Shown: positions 1 through 8,592, counted from the first letter of the stretch. The stretch is 64,000 nucleotides of DNA from Paenibacillaceae bacterium (GCA_947460235.1 CANHGK010000015.1:1-64000); one strand, 5' to 3'. The notes: a model not told the origin generated them from the sequence alone. Numbers and translations are program-made.

Positions 1-222
1 CTACTCAAATGGTCAACGGAATTCGGAGATCTCCGAATTGCTCACTTTTTCGGTTTACATGCATTGCAAGTACTCCCGATATTGGCATGGCTTTTAAGGG
101 GACGTTTCGCAATGCGCTCTCGATTTGCTTTAATCGGATGGGTAATCTTATATTGCTTATTCACAATTGTTCTGTTTGTGCAGGCGATTTACGGGGAACC
201 GATCATTGGTACACTTCGATAA
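1..222 (+). CDS. C-terminal end of a membrane protein (partial)
   Basis: The first frame is open from base 1 to a TAA at 220-222 and lacks a start, so this is the tail (73 residues) of a gene that begins left of the window. The peptide has two hydrophobic stretches (roughly residues 15-33 and 41-60) joined by a basic loop, which fits two membrane helices. The segment [18 protein letters not shown] resembles a recurring motif in uncharacterised bacterial membrane proteins; I cannot name the family. An overlapping 77-codon ORF from 9 to 242 has protein-unlike composition and is taken as a shadow of this frame. Confidence 0.6.
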   Translation, partial: LLKWSTEFGDLRIAHFFGLHALQVLPILAWLLRGRFAMRSRFALIGWVILYCLFTIVLFVQAIYGEPIIGTLR

Positions 223-362
223 AAAAGACCTCCCTTATATGATATGCTCACTGAATTGGTTTACAGTTACAGGATATGGCTGTAAGTAAACGTCATACGA
301 CGAGTGATATCACAAAAGAAGGTCAACAATTTATGGAGTCAGCTAATTGTCATAAATAAAAT

Positions 363-776
363 TTAGGCAACTGGATAACGGACATTCATGCAAATTTCAC
401 CGGTAACATTTGGTGTTAAAAGCGCACCAGGTCCAATTGTAAGTTGGATCGTGTCAAATCCAGTTTTCATAAACGTTAATACGCCGCCAACAACAATCGT
501 ATCTGTTTCGATAATTGTGCCTGTCGGGCCACCTAGAAGGAAAAGAACTTCGATTACTCTGTCTGTAGGTGCAGTAGTAATCGTAATAGTACCAGATGCG
601 TAAAGTCTAGATGTGTTAAAATTGCTGACGAAAATGACTGGATTAACACCAAGTATTGGTGCGGCAATGTCAAATAACTTACATGTTTGGTCTTGGACGT
701 ACGTGCTTTGACTGCAACAAGAAAAATTACTAAATGCGACAGATGGACTTTGAGACGATGAACCAGTGCAACTCAT
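363..776 (-). CDS. Ena-like endospore appendage subunit (DUF3992-type)
   Basis: A 137-residue protein without a signal peptide. It starts MSC, has a Cys pair (residues about 20-21) followed by YVQDQTC, then a beta-rich body containing SGTI-TAP, ETDTIVVGG and FDTIQL, and ends EICMNVRYPVA. This layout (N-terminal cysteines, a YVQD-C element, a jelly-roll-like core, a C-terminal C-x-x-x-RYP) is what I know of DUF3992 proteins, the subunits of the disulfide-linked S-type endospore appendages of the Bacillus cereus group. It is a clear paralogue of the gene at 34938-35348, with the same RBS (AGGAGGAGAT) and a matching leader. Expected role: self-assembling spore surface fibre made in the mother cell. 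The family call is from motif memory, not a search. Confidence 0.65.
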   Translation of the reverse strand: MSCTGSSSQSPSVAFSNFSCCSQSTYVQDQTCKLFDIAAPILGVNPVIFVSNFNTSRLYASGTITITTAPTDRVIEVLFLLGGPTGTIIETDTIVVGGVLTFMKTGFDTIQLTIGPGALLTPNVTGEICMNVRYPVA

Positions 777-807
777 GATGATCTCCTCCTGTATTTTGGA
801 TTCGATG

Positions 808-836
808 TATCATATGTCAATGCATTTGTGCCTGTC
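808..836 (-). promoter_or_regulatory. Sigma-K-like promoter of the Ena-like gene
   Basis: On the minus strand, CATATGATA (808-816) fits the -10 pattern CATANNNTA used by mother-cell sigma factors, and an ACA lies 16 bases upstream (833-835), as expected for the short -35 of sigma-K. The same ACA-N16-C(A/G)TANGATACA arrangement and a similar leader precede the paralogous gene at 35348, which supports a functional element. Confidence 0.45.
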
Positions 837-840
837 TGAG

Positions 841-1431
841 TTATTCGTTTACTTCATTCCATGCTTTCACGGCATCCGCGATATCGTTTAGTGGCATAGT
901 AGACGTACCACTAAACTTTTGGGTGAGAAATCCTTGTTTGTTTACCAAGAAAAACGAAGTGCTATGCATGACGTCGTTGACAACTGGTTTATCTACTGTA
1001 GTTAAAAACGAATCTTTGGCGAATTTTTGGATGGATTCAAAGGAATAGCCGTTCAAAAAATGCCAATTACTTGTATCAGCGCGGTGTTTTTTGACGAATT
1101 TATTCAGTTCCTCGGTGGTGTCGTGTTCGGGATCTACGCTAAACGATACAAATTGAACAGGAATGTTTCTTTCTTTCAAATAGGTTTGGAGCATACGCAT
1201 GTTCTCGGTCTGCATCGGACAAAGTGTCTCACATTCCGTGAAGATGAAATCGGCGATCCAAACATTACCTTTTAATTGTTCGAGTCCATATGTAGCCTTA
1301 TTCAGATCATTGTAAGCAAAGGGTTGGATTTGTTTGTCTAATGTTTGCTCTGGTTTCGATGCACATGCTGCAAGGATCAGAGCAATAAATAGTGTGATCA
1401 TTATTTTTAGAATGAATATCAATTTGGACAT
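841..1431 (-). CDS. SCO1/SenC-family lipoprotein
   Basis: A 196-residue thioredoxin-fold protein that in this family delivers copper to, or reduces thiols of, the CuA site of cytochrome c oxidase outside the membrane. It has a signal peptide ending in a lipobox (LAAC), the copper-binding CxxxC motif (CETLC) and the conserved distal His (MHSTSFF). Start at 1431 is preferred because GAGGTG sits six bases before that ATG; an ATG seven codons upstream has no such site. Downstream on the same strand lies the Ena-like gene, with no obvious shared function. The oxidase genes are not in the window. Confidence 0.85.
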   Translation of the reverse strand: MSKLIFILKIMITLFIALILAACASKPEQTLDKQIQPFAYNDLNKATYGLEQLKGNVWIADFIFTECETLCPMQTENMRMLQTYLKERNIPVQFVSFSVDPEHDTTEELNKFVKKHRADTSNWHFLNGYSFESIQKFAKDSFLTTVDKPVVNDVMHSTSFFLVNKQGFLTQKFSGTSTMPLNDIADAVKAWNEVNE

Positions 1432-1618
1432 GGTTAGCACCTCGAATATCAAGTTTGAATGATTTTTTATGTAATTAATTTAAAAATATTCCAATGATAC
1501 TAATTGAGTTGACGATTTCCTAGGATTTCACATCGAGAAGGGGAACTAAAGTCCTTTATTCGGTTGGAATCACCAATTTTCCAGAAATAGTAATGAAAAC
1601 TAGCCATTATTAAATTAC

Positions 1619-2785
1619 TTAACGTTTAACTCCTCGGATACGCCCGGTCCAATGCATCCATCCAAAACCAATTGCTGAAATTAGTGAGAACAATGAGGCG
1701 ATTGCATAGATCCCATGAAAACCGATCAAATGTTCCAACCATCCTCCGACATTGCCAGTGAAAACGCCGGAAATATTGATCCAAACCGTTAACAACAATG
1801 CTTGACCACTCGCGCGAAGAGAATCTGGAATCCAGCGCATCATCGCTTGGATTGCTGTAACTAGGAATAAACCGAAGGTGACACTATGCATCCATTGAAT
1901 CCAAAAAATTTCATCGGCAGTAGTTGCATGACTCATCAACACAAATCGTATCGCGTACATGATTGCGCAAATGGTTAAAATTGCTAGTGGGCCGACGCGA
2001 TTACTTGCGCGAGATGTCCAAAGTAAGAATGGCACTTCGCTTACCGCAGCCGCCGCCCAGGACCAACCGATCCATGAAGAGGAACCACCCAGTTCGGTGA
2101 CATATAAAGCTAGAAAGGCGTCATTACTGCGGTGTGCAACTGCCAAAATAAACACGAGGCCAAGAAAATACCAAAGCTTGCGATTCGAAACAGTTTCCCC
2201 CACCAATTCCCAACTCGGGCGTTGTACATGATCATGCTGTTCTGGTAAAGGGAAAAGACATAGTAATGATAATCCGATGATACCATAACTGATCCATTGC
2301 AACACATTAAGTCCAAAGACCTGAACCCAAATTCCGACGACGACAGCCGCAAGTGCAAATCCGAAAGAGCCCATGATGCGAATGCTTCCATAACTAGAGC
2401 GATTTCTGCCAAGCAAAAACAACGTCATGGTGTCGCTAAGTGGAATCATTGCAGATTGGAAAAAATAGAATCCGATGAGCCAAATCGTTATGAAATGAAT
2501 TGAATTGGTCTGAAACATCCCAATCATGCATATCAATTGTCCTATCATTAAAATTTGTAACAAAACCTTCACACGTTGAAGGCGGTCGCTAAAAAACCCC
2601 CAAATTGAACCAGCGGCAATTCCAGTTAGTGGTCCGATTGAAAATAAAAATCCAATTTCTGCATGTGTAAATCCTAATTCGGTAAAATATAGTGGAAAAC
2701 TGGACACAATTAGTGCAGGAATCATATAAAACATAAAGCTGAAGGCGCGTAACCAAAACATATTGTGTTTGCTTATGATCGTCAA
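1619..2785 (-). CDS. MFS transporter
   Basis: A 388-residue, strongly hydrophobic protein with about 12 predicted membrane segments, starting with a TTG codon placed after GGGAGGCG. Between segments 2 and 3 the sequence GFFSDRLQRVK matches the loop signature of the major facilitator superfamily. The overall length and the WIG-x-SW and RxSNR parts recall the 3-phenylpropionate/LacY-like branch of MFS transporters, but no substrate can be inferred. It lies alone between the SCO1 gene and ytpB (divergent). Confidence 0.85.
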   Translation of the reverse strand: MTIISKHNMFWLRAFSFMFYMIPALIVSSFPLYFTELGFTHAEIGFLFSIGPLTGIAAGSIWGFFSDRLQRVKVLLQILMIGQLICMIGMFQTNSIHFITIWLIGFYFFQSAMIPLSDTMTLFLLGRNRSSYGSIRIMGSFGFALAAVVVGIWVQVFGLNVLQWISYGIIGLSLLCLFPLPEQHDHVQRPSWELVGETVSNRKLWYFLGLVFILAVAHRSNDAFLALYVTELGGSSSWIGWSWAAAAVSEVPFLLWTSRASNRVGPLAILTICAIMYAIRFVLMSHATTADEIFWIQWMHSVTFGLFLVTAIQAMMRWIPDSLRASGQALLLTVWINISGVFTGNVGGWLEHLIGFHGIYAIASLFSLISAIGFGWMHWTGRIRGVKR

Positions 2786-2923
2786 ATGGAACGCCTCCCA
2801 ATTTTTTTTTGCATTTCGTTAAATTGTATCACAAATTATACAAATCACATGGGATACATATGATTGAGTAAAACCACAATATGATGTAGAATGAAGACTG
2901 ATTGAGCGGACGGAGGCGAGCGA

Positions 2924-4030
2924 ATGATGCGGTCAGTTAAGCATCGGCCCGGGTTATCGGTACCGAGCGGACCGCTTCGCTTAATGTGGCGGATGTACCG
3001 CAATGGATTACCGCTTGTGGATCGAGCGTTACAGAAGTGGCGGGAGCGGATTAAACAGATCCCGAACGACGAATTACGCACACAAGCCATTGCAAGCATC
3101 AGCACCAAGACGTTTCATTGCCAAGGCGGGGCAGTTTTTGCCACCCTGAACCCTTCCAGATGTCCTGATCTAGTCGAACTGATTGTTGCATTTCAGACGA
3201 TTAGCGATTACTTGGACAACTTGTGTGACCGGAGCACCTCTATGGATGAGCGTGATTTCCGTCAATTGCACCAGGCGATGATTGATGCAGCGACACCGGA
3301 ACGGACGATAGATTGCGATTACTATCAATTCCGTGATGACCGGGACGACGAGGGATATCTATGTGCTCTCGTGCAAACGTGTCAACGCATTTTACGCACA
3401 TTCCCTAAATACGGAATTGTCGCTGAATATGCGCAACGTTGGATTGCCTTGTACGCTGATTTACAAGTTTTTAAGCATCTGGATTGGTCGGAGCGGGAAC
3501 AACGCTTGCTGTCGTGGTGGAACGAACACCAAAGCGAATGGCCGGAATTACGTTGGAATGAATTTGCTGCTGCGGCCGGTTCGACACTCGGGGTGTTTTT
3601 AATGTTCGCAATCGCGAGCGATACTGATACTTCACCAGAAACAGTACGTTCGAATGCGTCATTATATTTCCCTTGGATCTGCGGCCTGCACATTTTATTA
3701 GATTATTTCATCGATCAGGAAGAAGACCGCCTCGGAGGCGACCTGAATTTTTGTTCGTATTATGATTCACCCGAACAGGTCGGGGAACGGATTCGCTGGA
3801 TGCTTGAAACCGCAACAAAAACGATCTCTGAGGGGAACTTGGCAAAGTTCAACCGGATGGTAATTGAAGGGTTGATGGCGGTTTATTTATCAGATTCCAA
3901 AGTGGCAACACAACCTTCTGTCCGTCTGGTGACGGAACAACTTATGAACGGACGTCCACTGATCAGATTGTTTTTTTGGCTGAACAGTCATTGGGTCCGT
4001 TGGACGCGACCGCAAATTAGGTTTCGTTGA
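2924..4030 (+). CDS. ytpB: Tetraprenyl-beta-curcumene synthase (YtpB, DUF2600)
   Basis: A 368-residue protein of the DUF2600 family. In Bacillus this enzyme cyclises tetraprenyl diphosphate to tetraprenyl-beta-curcumene, a C35 sesquarterpene precursor linked to spore membranes. It is an all-helical terpene-synthase type with Asp-rich segments: DYLDNLCD at about residue 95 and DYFIDQEEDRLGGDLNF near residue 262, where the acidic residues would bind Mg-diphosphate. Start ATG 2924 follows GGAGGCG; a second ATG directly follows. Next is pfkA, 29 bases downstream, probably co-transcribed. The squalene-hopene-type second cyclase is not in the window. Confidence 0.88.
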   Translation: MMRSVKHRPGLSVPSGPLRLMWRMYRNGLPLVDRALQKWRERIKQIPNDELRTQAIASISTKTFHCQGGAVFATLNPSRCPDLVELIVAFQTISDYLDNLCDRSTSMDERDFRQLHQAMIDAATPERTIDCDYYQFRDDRDDEGYLCALVQTCQRILRTFPKYGIVAEYAQRWIALYADLQVFKHLDWSEREQRLLSWWNEHQSEWPELRWNEFAAAAGSTLGVFLMFAIASDTDTSPETVRSNASLYFPWICGLHILLDYFIDQEEDRLGGDLNFCSYYDSPEQVGERIRWMLETATKTISEGNLAKFNRMVIEGLMAVYLSDSKVATQPSVRLVTEQLMNGRPLIRLFFWLNSHWVRWTRPQIRFR

Positions 4031-4059
4031 TCACGAATGTATTTAGGAGGAGTATTGAA

Positions 4060-5025
4060 ATGTCGATTCGGTCGGTAGCAGTGTTAACGAGTGGTGGAGA
4101 CTCACAAGGGATGAACGCTGCAGTAAGAGCGGTTGTGCGTAGTGCTGTTTTTTATGGGTTGGATGTTTTTGGGGTGCAACGCGGATATAAAGGATTGATC
4201 CAAAATGAAATTCGTCATATGGATCTTCGAAGCGTAGGCGACATCATTCAGCGTGGAGGCACGATTCTGCAATCTGCTCGTTGTTTAGAGTTCCTTACAC
4301 CGGAAGGTCAACAACAAGGCGCTAATGTACTGAAAGACCGTGGAATTGACGCATTGATTGTCATCGGTGGCGATGGTTCATACCAAGGTGCAGAGAAACT
4401 TCACCATTTAGGCATCCGTACTATGGGATTGCCTGGCACAATTGATAATGATATTTCGTTTACAGACCGTACGATCGGTTTCGATACAGCAGTAAGTATT
4501 GTTGTTGATGCAATCAATAAACTTCGCGATACGATGAGTTCCCATGAGCGCGCATCCATCGTTGAAGTTATGGGGCGTCATTGTGGAGATATTGCACTTC
4601 ATGCGGGATTAGCAAGTGGAGCGGAGACCATTTTGGTTCCAGAGGTTCCTTTTGAACTAAAAGAAGTAGCAAACCGGTTGAAAGAGAACTTTCAAAAGGG
4701 CAAACGTCACAGTATCATCATCGTCGCTGAAGGTGTTGGTAGCGGCAACGATATCGGAAATCAATTGCAAGAAATGAGTGGTCTTGAGCCTCGAGTTACG
4801 GTTCTAGGACACATTCAGCGCGGAGGGTCTCCAACACATAACGACCGGATTTTGGCAAGTCAATTGGGTGACTTTGCAATTCGTAAGTTGTTGGAAGGCG
4901 AAAGCGGCAAGGCGTGCGGGATTTTGAAGGGTGAGTTAACGACAACCGATTTGACAACCGTTGTTACATCGAAAAAAGCGTTCGATATGGACCTATACCA
5001 ATTGGCGCTGCGTTTGTCTCAATAA
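4060..5025 (+). CDS. pfkA: ATP-dependent 6-phosphofructokinase
   Basis: A 321-residue enzyme that phosphorylates fructose 6-phosphate to fructose 1,6-bisphosphate in glycolysis. Family motifs are complete: GGDGSYQGA (the Gly after GGD indicates ATP rather than PPi use), the catalytic TIDND, MGRHCGD and GHIQRGG. One oddity is GGDSQGMN near the N terminus, where most bacterial PfkA proteins have Pro in place of Gln. Start ATG 4060 follows TTAGGAGG; an upstream in-frame start at 4027 would add 11 unlike residues and overlap ytpB, so it is rejected. In most Bacilli pfkA lies beside accDA and pyk; here it lies next to ytpB instead. Confidence 0.95.
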   Translation: MSIRSVAVLTSGGDSQGMNAAVRAVVRSAVFYGLDVFGVQRGYKGLIQNEIRHMDLRSVGDIIQRGGTILQSARCLEFLTPEGQQQGANVLKDRGIDALIVIGGDGSYQGAEKLHHLGIRTMGLPGTIDNDISFTDRTIGFDTAVSIVVDAINKLRDTMSSHERASIVEVMGRHCGDIALHAGLASGAETILVPEVPFELKEVANRLKENFQKGKRHSIIIVAEGVGSGNDIGNQLQEMSGLEPRVTVLGHIQRGGSPTHNDRILASQLGDFAIRKLLEGESGKACGILKGELTTTDLTTVVTSKKAFDMDLYQLALRLSQ

Positions 5026-5058
5026 CAACCCGTTTTATACAAAGGATGAATAATCGAC

Positions 5059-5265
5059 ATGATGATGTATCATATTCAATTTGAGTGGATTGAAGGATCT
5101 GCTCATGCGATTGTAATTGCCGAAAACGACGAAAAAGCGTTCCAATATGCTGAGCAGCACTTGGAACGCCGATTGTTAAAATTGCCTGTGATTTCTGAGT
5201 GTTACATTACTGCAAAATTACCGTTGGAACGTGGCCGCGGATACATTCTCACCAGCGCGGAATAA
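5059..5265 (+). CDS. DUF3906-like small protein
   Basis: A 68-residue cytoplasmic protein. The pattern of an alternating beta strand, AIVIAENDEKAFQYAE and a later GRGYIL recalls the DUF3906 family of Bacilli, which has no known function. Three ATG codons in a row (5059, 5062, 5065) follow AAAGGATG; the exact one cannot be chosen. It lies 33 bases after pfkA and may be in the same transcript. Confidence 0.65.
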   Translation: MMMYHIQFEWIEGSAHAIVIAENDEKAFQYAEQHLERRLLKLPVISECYITAKLPLERGRGYILTSAE

Positions 5266-5280
5266 TCATCTTACGGACAT

Positions 5281-5469
5281 TCAATGGAGAATTGTGTCCT
5301 TCTGATGTTCGCAAATGCTGAATTGAATGATTTCAAGCGCATCATCCGCTTCAAGTGCTTGGAAGCCATTACGCAGTACAATACTGGAATCTAGTTCCGG
5401 ATTTGTGAGCGTAGATACTAGCTCAGGGTTGAATTTCATCACGATTTGTGACAGTTTGATCGTTTCCAC
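5281..5469 (-). CDS. Small hypothetical protein
   Basis: A 62-residue reading frame on the opposite strand to its neighbours, convergent with the DUF3906 gene. I prefer the GTG at 5469, since GGAGAG lies about eight bases upstream; longer forms up to 5538 start with a low-complexity segment. The protein is acidic with amphipathic segments (DDALEIIQF) and two cysteines overall at most. I do not recognise a family. Its reality rests on the RBS, the sensible composition and the lack of a gene on the other strand. Confidence 0.45.
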   Translation of the reverse strand: METIKLSQIVMKFNPELVSTLTNPELDSSIVLRNGFQALEADDALEIIQFSICEHQKDTILH

Positions 5470-5689
5470 TTGAATCACTCTCCAGTTCAGGTTTGTGGTG
5501 GTGGAACTACATGAAACGAATTTTCTTGTGACGACCAAGCAGTGACGACGAAAGAGCGATGATGTTCTTCGTGGAGGCGAAGTATTGTTTTATCTATTTG
5601 AGCGTATTATATCATAGTTTCACACACTCGAATAGGTAACTTTTATGATTTCACAATTTAAAATCTAACAAAAAATGTAAAATATAAGC

Positions 5690-5718
5690 GTCTTACGTGC
5701 ATTCGTTTGTGATATAAT
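5690..5718 (+). promoter_or_regulatory. Extended -10 promoter of the DEAD-box gene
   Basis: TGATATAAT (5710-5718) is a perfect extended -10 box (TGn plus TATAAT). The -35 region 17 bases upstream (GTCTTA) is weak, which is usual for extended -10 promoters. It lies about 30 bases before the start codon of the helicase gene. Confidence 0.55.
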
Positions 5719-5748
5719 AAAGGGATATCACGTGTCGACCGAAGGGAT

Positions 5749-7380
5749 ATGAACCAATTGAAAACATTTCAAGAGTTTGAATTAGATGCAACAATTATTA
5801 AAGCAATTACAGAATTAGGATACGAGGAAGCGACTCCGATCCAAGAAAAAACGATTCCAGTTGGTATGGCTGGAACTGATTTGATCGGTCAAGCACAAAC
5901 AGGAACAGGAAAAACTGCAGCATTTTCGATTCCTTTGATTCACCGTATCAATATTAAAGAAGATAAAATCGCTGCATTGATTATGACTCCAACCCGCGAA
6001 TTGGCGATTCAAGTTTCTGAGGAAATTGCGAAATTATCCAAATTCAAAGGATTGCGCTCATTGGCAATTTATGGCGGTCAAGATATTTCAAAACAAATTC
6101 GTTCACTTCGGACGAAACCACATATCATCATTGGTACACCAGGACGTTTGCTTGATCATATTGAACGCAAAACAATCAAACTAGAAGATGTTCGTATGGT
6201 TGTTTTGGATGAAGCGGATGAAATGTTGGACATGGGTTTCATGGAAGACATTCAATCCATTTTGAAACAAGTCCCGGATGATCGTCAAACGATGCTATTT
6301 TCCGCAACAATGCCACCAAATATCCAAAAATTAGCGCAACAATTTTTACGTAACCCTGAACACATCAGTGTTGTTCCGAAACAAGTAACCGTACCATTGA
6401 TTGATCAAGCGTACGTAGAAGTCCACGAGCGTCAAAAATTCGAAGCGCTATGCCGTTTGGTTGATATGGAAGCACCTGAACTTGCGATCATTTTCGGACG
6501 GACAAAACGTCGTGTGTCCGAATTGACAGAAGCATTACAAAAACGCGGCTACTCTGCAGATGGGTTGCATGGTGACCTTTCCCAATATCAACGTGATACT
6601 GTAATGCGTAAATTCCGCGATAACAGCATTGACGTGCTTGTTGCGACTGACGTTGCAGCTCGTGGTTTGGATGTAAGTGGTGTTACTCACGTTATTAACT
6701 TTGACCTTCCGCAAGATCCTGAATCATATGTACACCGGATCGGTCGTACCGGCCGTGCAGGAAAAGAAGGAACGGCTTGGAGTTTCGTGACACCACGTGA
6801 AGCAGATCACTTACATTTTATCGAGAAAGTAACGCGCCAAAAAATTGCAAAAAAACCATTGCCTTCAATTGCGGAAGCGTTAGAAGGAAAACAACAAATT
6901 ATCGCTGAACGTTTAATTGAATTGATGGAAAGTGACAAAATCAATAATTATAAACGCATTGTTGCTCGTATGATTGATGAGCATGATTCCGTACCTTTGC
7001 TTGCGGCTGCATTCCATTTGATCGCAGGTGATCGTAAAGAATCCGATAACATTGAATTGACGCCGGAAGAACCAGTACGCGTGAAACGTCGTCAACCAGA
7101 TCGTAATCGTAAAATGCACGGAACTGGTGGCGGATATGGTGGACATGGTACAGCGAGCCATGGACCTGATGGTCACGGTAAAGCACATGGTGGTCGTAGT
7201 TGGAGACGTGATGGTCAATCAGGCGGTTCCGGTGGCGGAAGCGGTTTTGGTTTCGATCGCGGCAATCGTGGTGGTTCAGGTAGCGGTGGCGGGAATGGCG
7301 AGCGCCGTGGTGGCGGAAGCGGTTATGATCGTGGTGGCCGCAGTGGTGGCGGAGATCGTCGCCCATCATCAAATAACTAA
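5749..7380 (+). CDS. cshA: DEAD-box RNA helicase with Gly-rich tail (CshA-type)
   Basis: A 543-residue ATP-dependent RNA helicase of the type that acts in cold adaptation, ribosome assembly and the RNA degradosome of Bacilli. Visible motifs are the Q motif (TPIQEKTIP), Walker A (AQTGTGKT), PTRELA, DEAD, SAT, and in the second RecA domain VATDVAARGLD and HRIGRTGR. After residue about 440 follows a basic, Gly/Arg/Ser/His-rich tail with repeated GGG, RGG and HG units, which would bind RNA without sequence preference. The start has only a weak GAAGGG close upstream. The gene stands alone between its own promoter and the 6S RNA promoter. Confidence 0.92.
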   Translation: MNQLKTFQEFELDATIIKAITELGYEEATPIQEKTIPVGMAGTDLIGQAQTGTGKTAAFSIPLIHRINIKEDKIAALIMTPTRELAIQVSEEIAKLSKFKGLRSLAIYGGQDISKQIRSLRTKPHIIIGTPGRLLDHIERKTIKLEDVRMVVLDEADEMLDMGFMEDIQSILKQVPDDRQTMLFSATMPPNIQKLAQQFLRNPEHISVVPKQVTVPLIDQAYVEVHERQKFEALCRLVDMEAPELAIIFGRTKRRVSELTEALQKRGYSADGLHGDLSQYQRDTVMRKFRDNSIDVLVATDVAARGLDVSGVTHVINFDLPQDPESYVHRIGRTGRAGKEGTAWSFVTPREADHLHFIEKVTRQKIAKKPLPSIAEALEGKQQIIAERLIELMESDKINNYKRIVARMIDEHDSVPLLAAAFHLIAGDRKESDNIELTPEEPVRVKRRQPDRNRKMHGTGGGYGGHGTASHGPDGHGKAHGGRSWRRDGQSGGSGGGSGFGFDRGNRGGSGSGGGNGERRGGGSGYDRGGRSGGGDRRPSSNN

Positions 7381-7390
7381 TTTCTTCCCG

Positions 7391-7420
7391 TTTACAAACG
7401 GTAAGGAACGCGCATATAAT
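7391..7420 (+). promoter_or_regulatory. Promoter of 6S RNA
   Basis: TTTACA (7391-7396), an 18-base spacer and a perfect TATAAT (7415-7420) form a strong sigma-A promoter directly after the helicase stop codon. It predicts a transcript start near 7427, which is where the RNA secondary structure begins. Confidence 0.65.
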
Positions 7421-7426
7421 GATAAT

Positions 7427-7610
7427 GTTCCTGCGATGTTCGTTACGATTTTACATGTTTTGAACCTTAAGTTGTGTAACGGGAGTCTAACTTGGAACGC
7501 AGCTGACATGCCCCACGAACGGGGACTTCAAAACCGGGCCAGAGGGCACCCACCTGCGAGAGCAGGTTCGAAAACGCAACATCGGACGGCAAATGCGGGT
7601 TCTTTTAATA
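7427..7610 (+). ncRNA. ssrS: 6S RNA (SsrS/BsrA type)
   Basis: A non-coding stretch of about 180 bases with its own promoter and terminator. The ends pair: CCTGCGATGTT (7430-7440) with AACATCG (7578-7584) and GCGGG (7595-7599), a closing stem around a large internal region. Internal elements such as TTTTGAACC (7460-7468), ACGGGAGTC and CACCTGCGAGAGCAGGTTCG resemble segments I know from Bacilli 6S RNAs. 6S RNA binds sigma-A RNA polymerase by mimicking an open promoter and tunes transcription in stationary phase. The call is from structure and sequence memory; exact 3' end is uncertain. Confidence 0.7.
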
Positions 7611-7618
7611 CAATTGTT

Positions 7619-7664
7619 CGCCTGATTTTCGGTAATTTACCGAAAATCAGGCGTTTTTGTTTTT
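7619..7664 (+). terminator. Strong intrinsic terminator of 6S RNA
   Basis: A perfect 14-base-pair stem (CGCCTGATTTTCGG with CCGAAAATCAGGCG, loop TAATTTA) is followed by TTTTTGTTTTT. Confidence 0.9.
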
Positions 7665-7737
7665 GTCGGTATAAATAAACCGTATTCAGGAAAAGATGAT
7701 GAACACAGTGGAATCAATTCTGAATGGGGGATAAGAA

Positions 7738-8499
7738 ATGAACTTAGGTCGCTTTCTATTTGTCATGATGTTTATGGTTTTGATGATGTTAACGAATGTT
7801 GTAGGTCGCTGGTCGGATCAAGTGCCACCGCAGCAGGCTAACGCATTTGGTACAACACCATTAAAGATGGGATCAAAAGGAAAAGATGTCGTGGAATTGC
7901 AAGGTCGATTGAAAGCATTAGGATTTCATAAAGGAAATATCGATGGTCAATTCGGATGGGGAACGTACGGTGCACTGTCGAATTTTCAAAAAGCGTGGGT
8001 ACTTAAACCAACGGGAGTCGCGGATTCATTATCAAAAGTAAGACTATGGGAAGCAACTAAAACGTATCGACCAGGCGTGGAAGAAGCGCAAGCAATGTCT
8101 ACCAAAAGCACAAAAACGATACCAGTGATGAATGCCAATACGATCAGTGCAAGTGATTTGAAGTTATTAACTAGAATAATATATGGAGAGGGTCGTGGCG
8201 AACCATATGAAGGGCAAGTGGCGATCGCCGCAGTCATCTTAAATCGAATTACGAATCCGTTATTTCCGGACACGATATCAGGGGTTATATTTCAACCAGG
8301 AGCTTTTACTGCTGTAACGGACAGACAAATTTGGATGGAACCGAATGATCGCGCGAAGCAAGCAGCACTCGATGCATTAAGCGGTTGGGATCCTTCAGAA
8401 CAATCTTTGTATTATTTTAATCCAAAGACAGCTACATCAAAATGGATTTGGTCGAGACCGCAAGTGAAGAAAATTGGTGATCATATTTTTACAAAGTAG
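7738..8499 (+). CDS. sleB: Spore cortex-lytic enzyme SleB
   Basis: A 253-residue exported protein that cleaves cortex peptidoglycan (muramic-lactam containing) as a lytic transglycosylase during germination. Order: N-terminal hydrophobic signal (about residues 5-22), a peptidoglycan-binding domain (KMGSKGKDVVELQGRL to about residue 105), a linker, and the catalytic Hydrolase_2 domain from about 140 with TRIIYGEGRGEPYEGQVAIA, where the Glu of GEGRGE is the expected catalytic residue. GGGGGA precedes the ATG. In most Bacilli sleB is followed by ypeB, whose product stabilises it; here the next gene is unrelated and a terminator separates them. Confidence 0.93.
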   Translation: MNLGRFLFVMMFMVLMMLTNVVGRWSDQVPPQQANAFGTTPLKMGSKGKDVVELQGRLKALGFHKGNIDGQFGWGTYGALSNFQKAWVLKPTGVADSLSKVRLWEATKTYRPGVEEAQAMSTKSTKTIPVMNANTISASDLKLLTRIIYGEGRGEPYEGQVAIAAVILNRITNPLFPDTISGVIFQPGAFTAVTDRQIWMEPNDRAKQAALDALSGWDPSEQSLYYFNPKTATSKWIWSRPQVKKIGDHIFTK

Positions 8500-8507
8500 G
8501 TATTTAG

Positions 8508-8541
8508 ACCACATCGCAGAATTCGCGGTGTGGTTTTACTT
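8508..8541 (+). terminator. Intrinsic terminator after sleB
   Basis: ACCACATCGC pairs with GCGGTGTGGT (one G-T pair), loop AGAATTC region, followed by TTTACTTTT. Confidence 0.8.
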
Positions 8542-8592
8542 TTCTTCCCGATTCAGAACGTGTTAAAATCTGAGTTGAGGGGAGTGTTAGGA

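Noticed and set aside
259-291. Hairpin GTTTAC-TTACAG / CTGTAA-GTAAAC
   Set aside because: A stem with a two-base bulge exists, but no T run on either strand, so I do not call it a terminator.
6941-7372. Minus-strand His/Arg-rich 143-residue ORF
   Set aside because: It is the antisense of the Gly-rich helicase tail; codon pattern is explained by the plus-strand gene.
7127-7678. Plus-strand ORF running through helicase end, 6S RNA and terminator
   Set aside because: It crosses a promoter, a structured RNA and a terminator; composition is unlike a protein.
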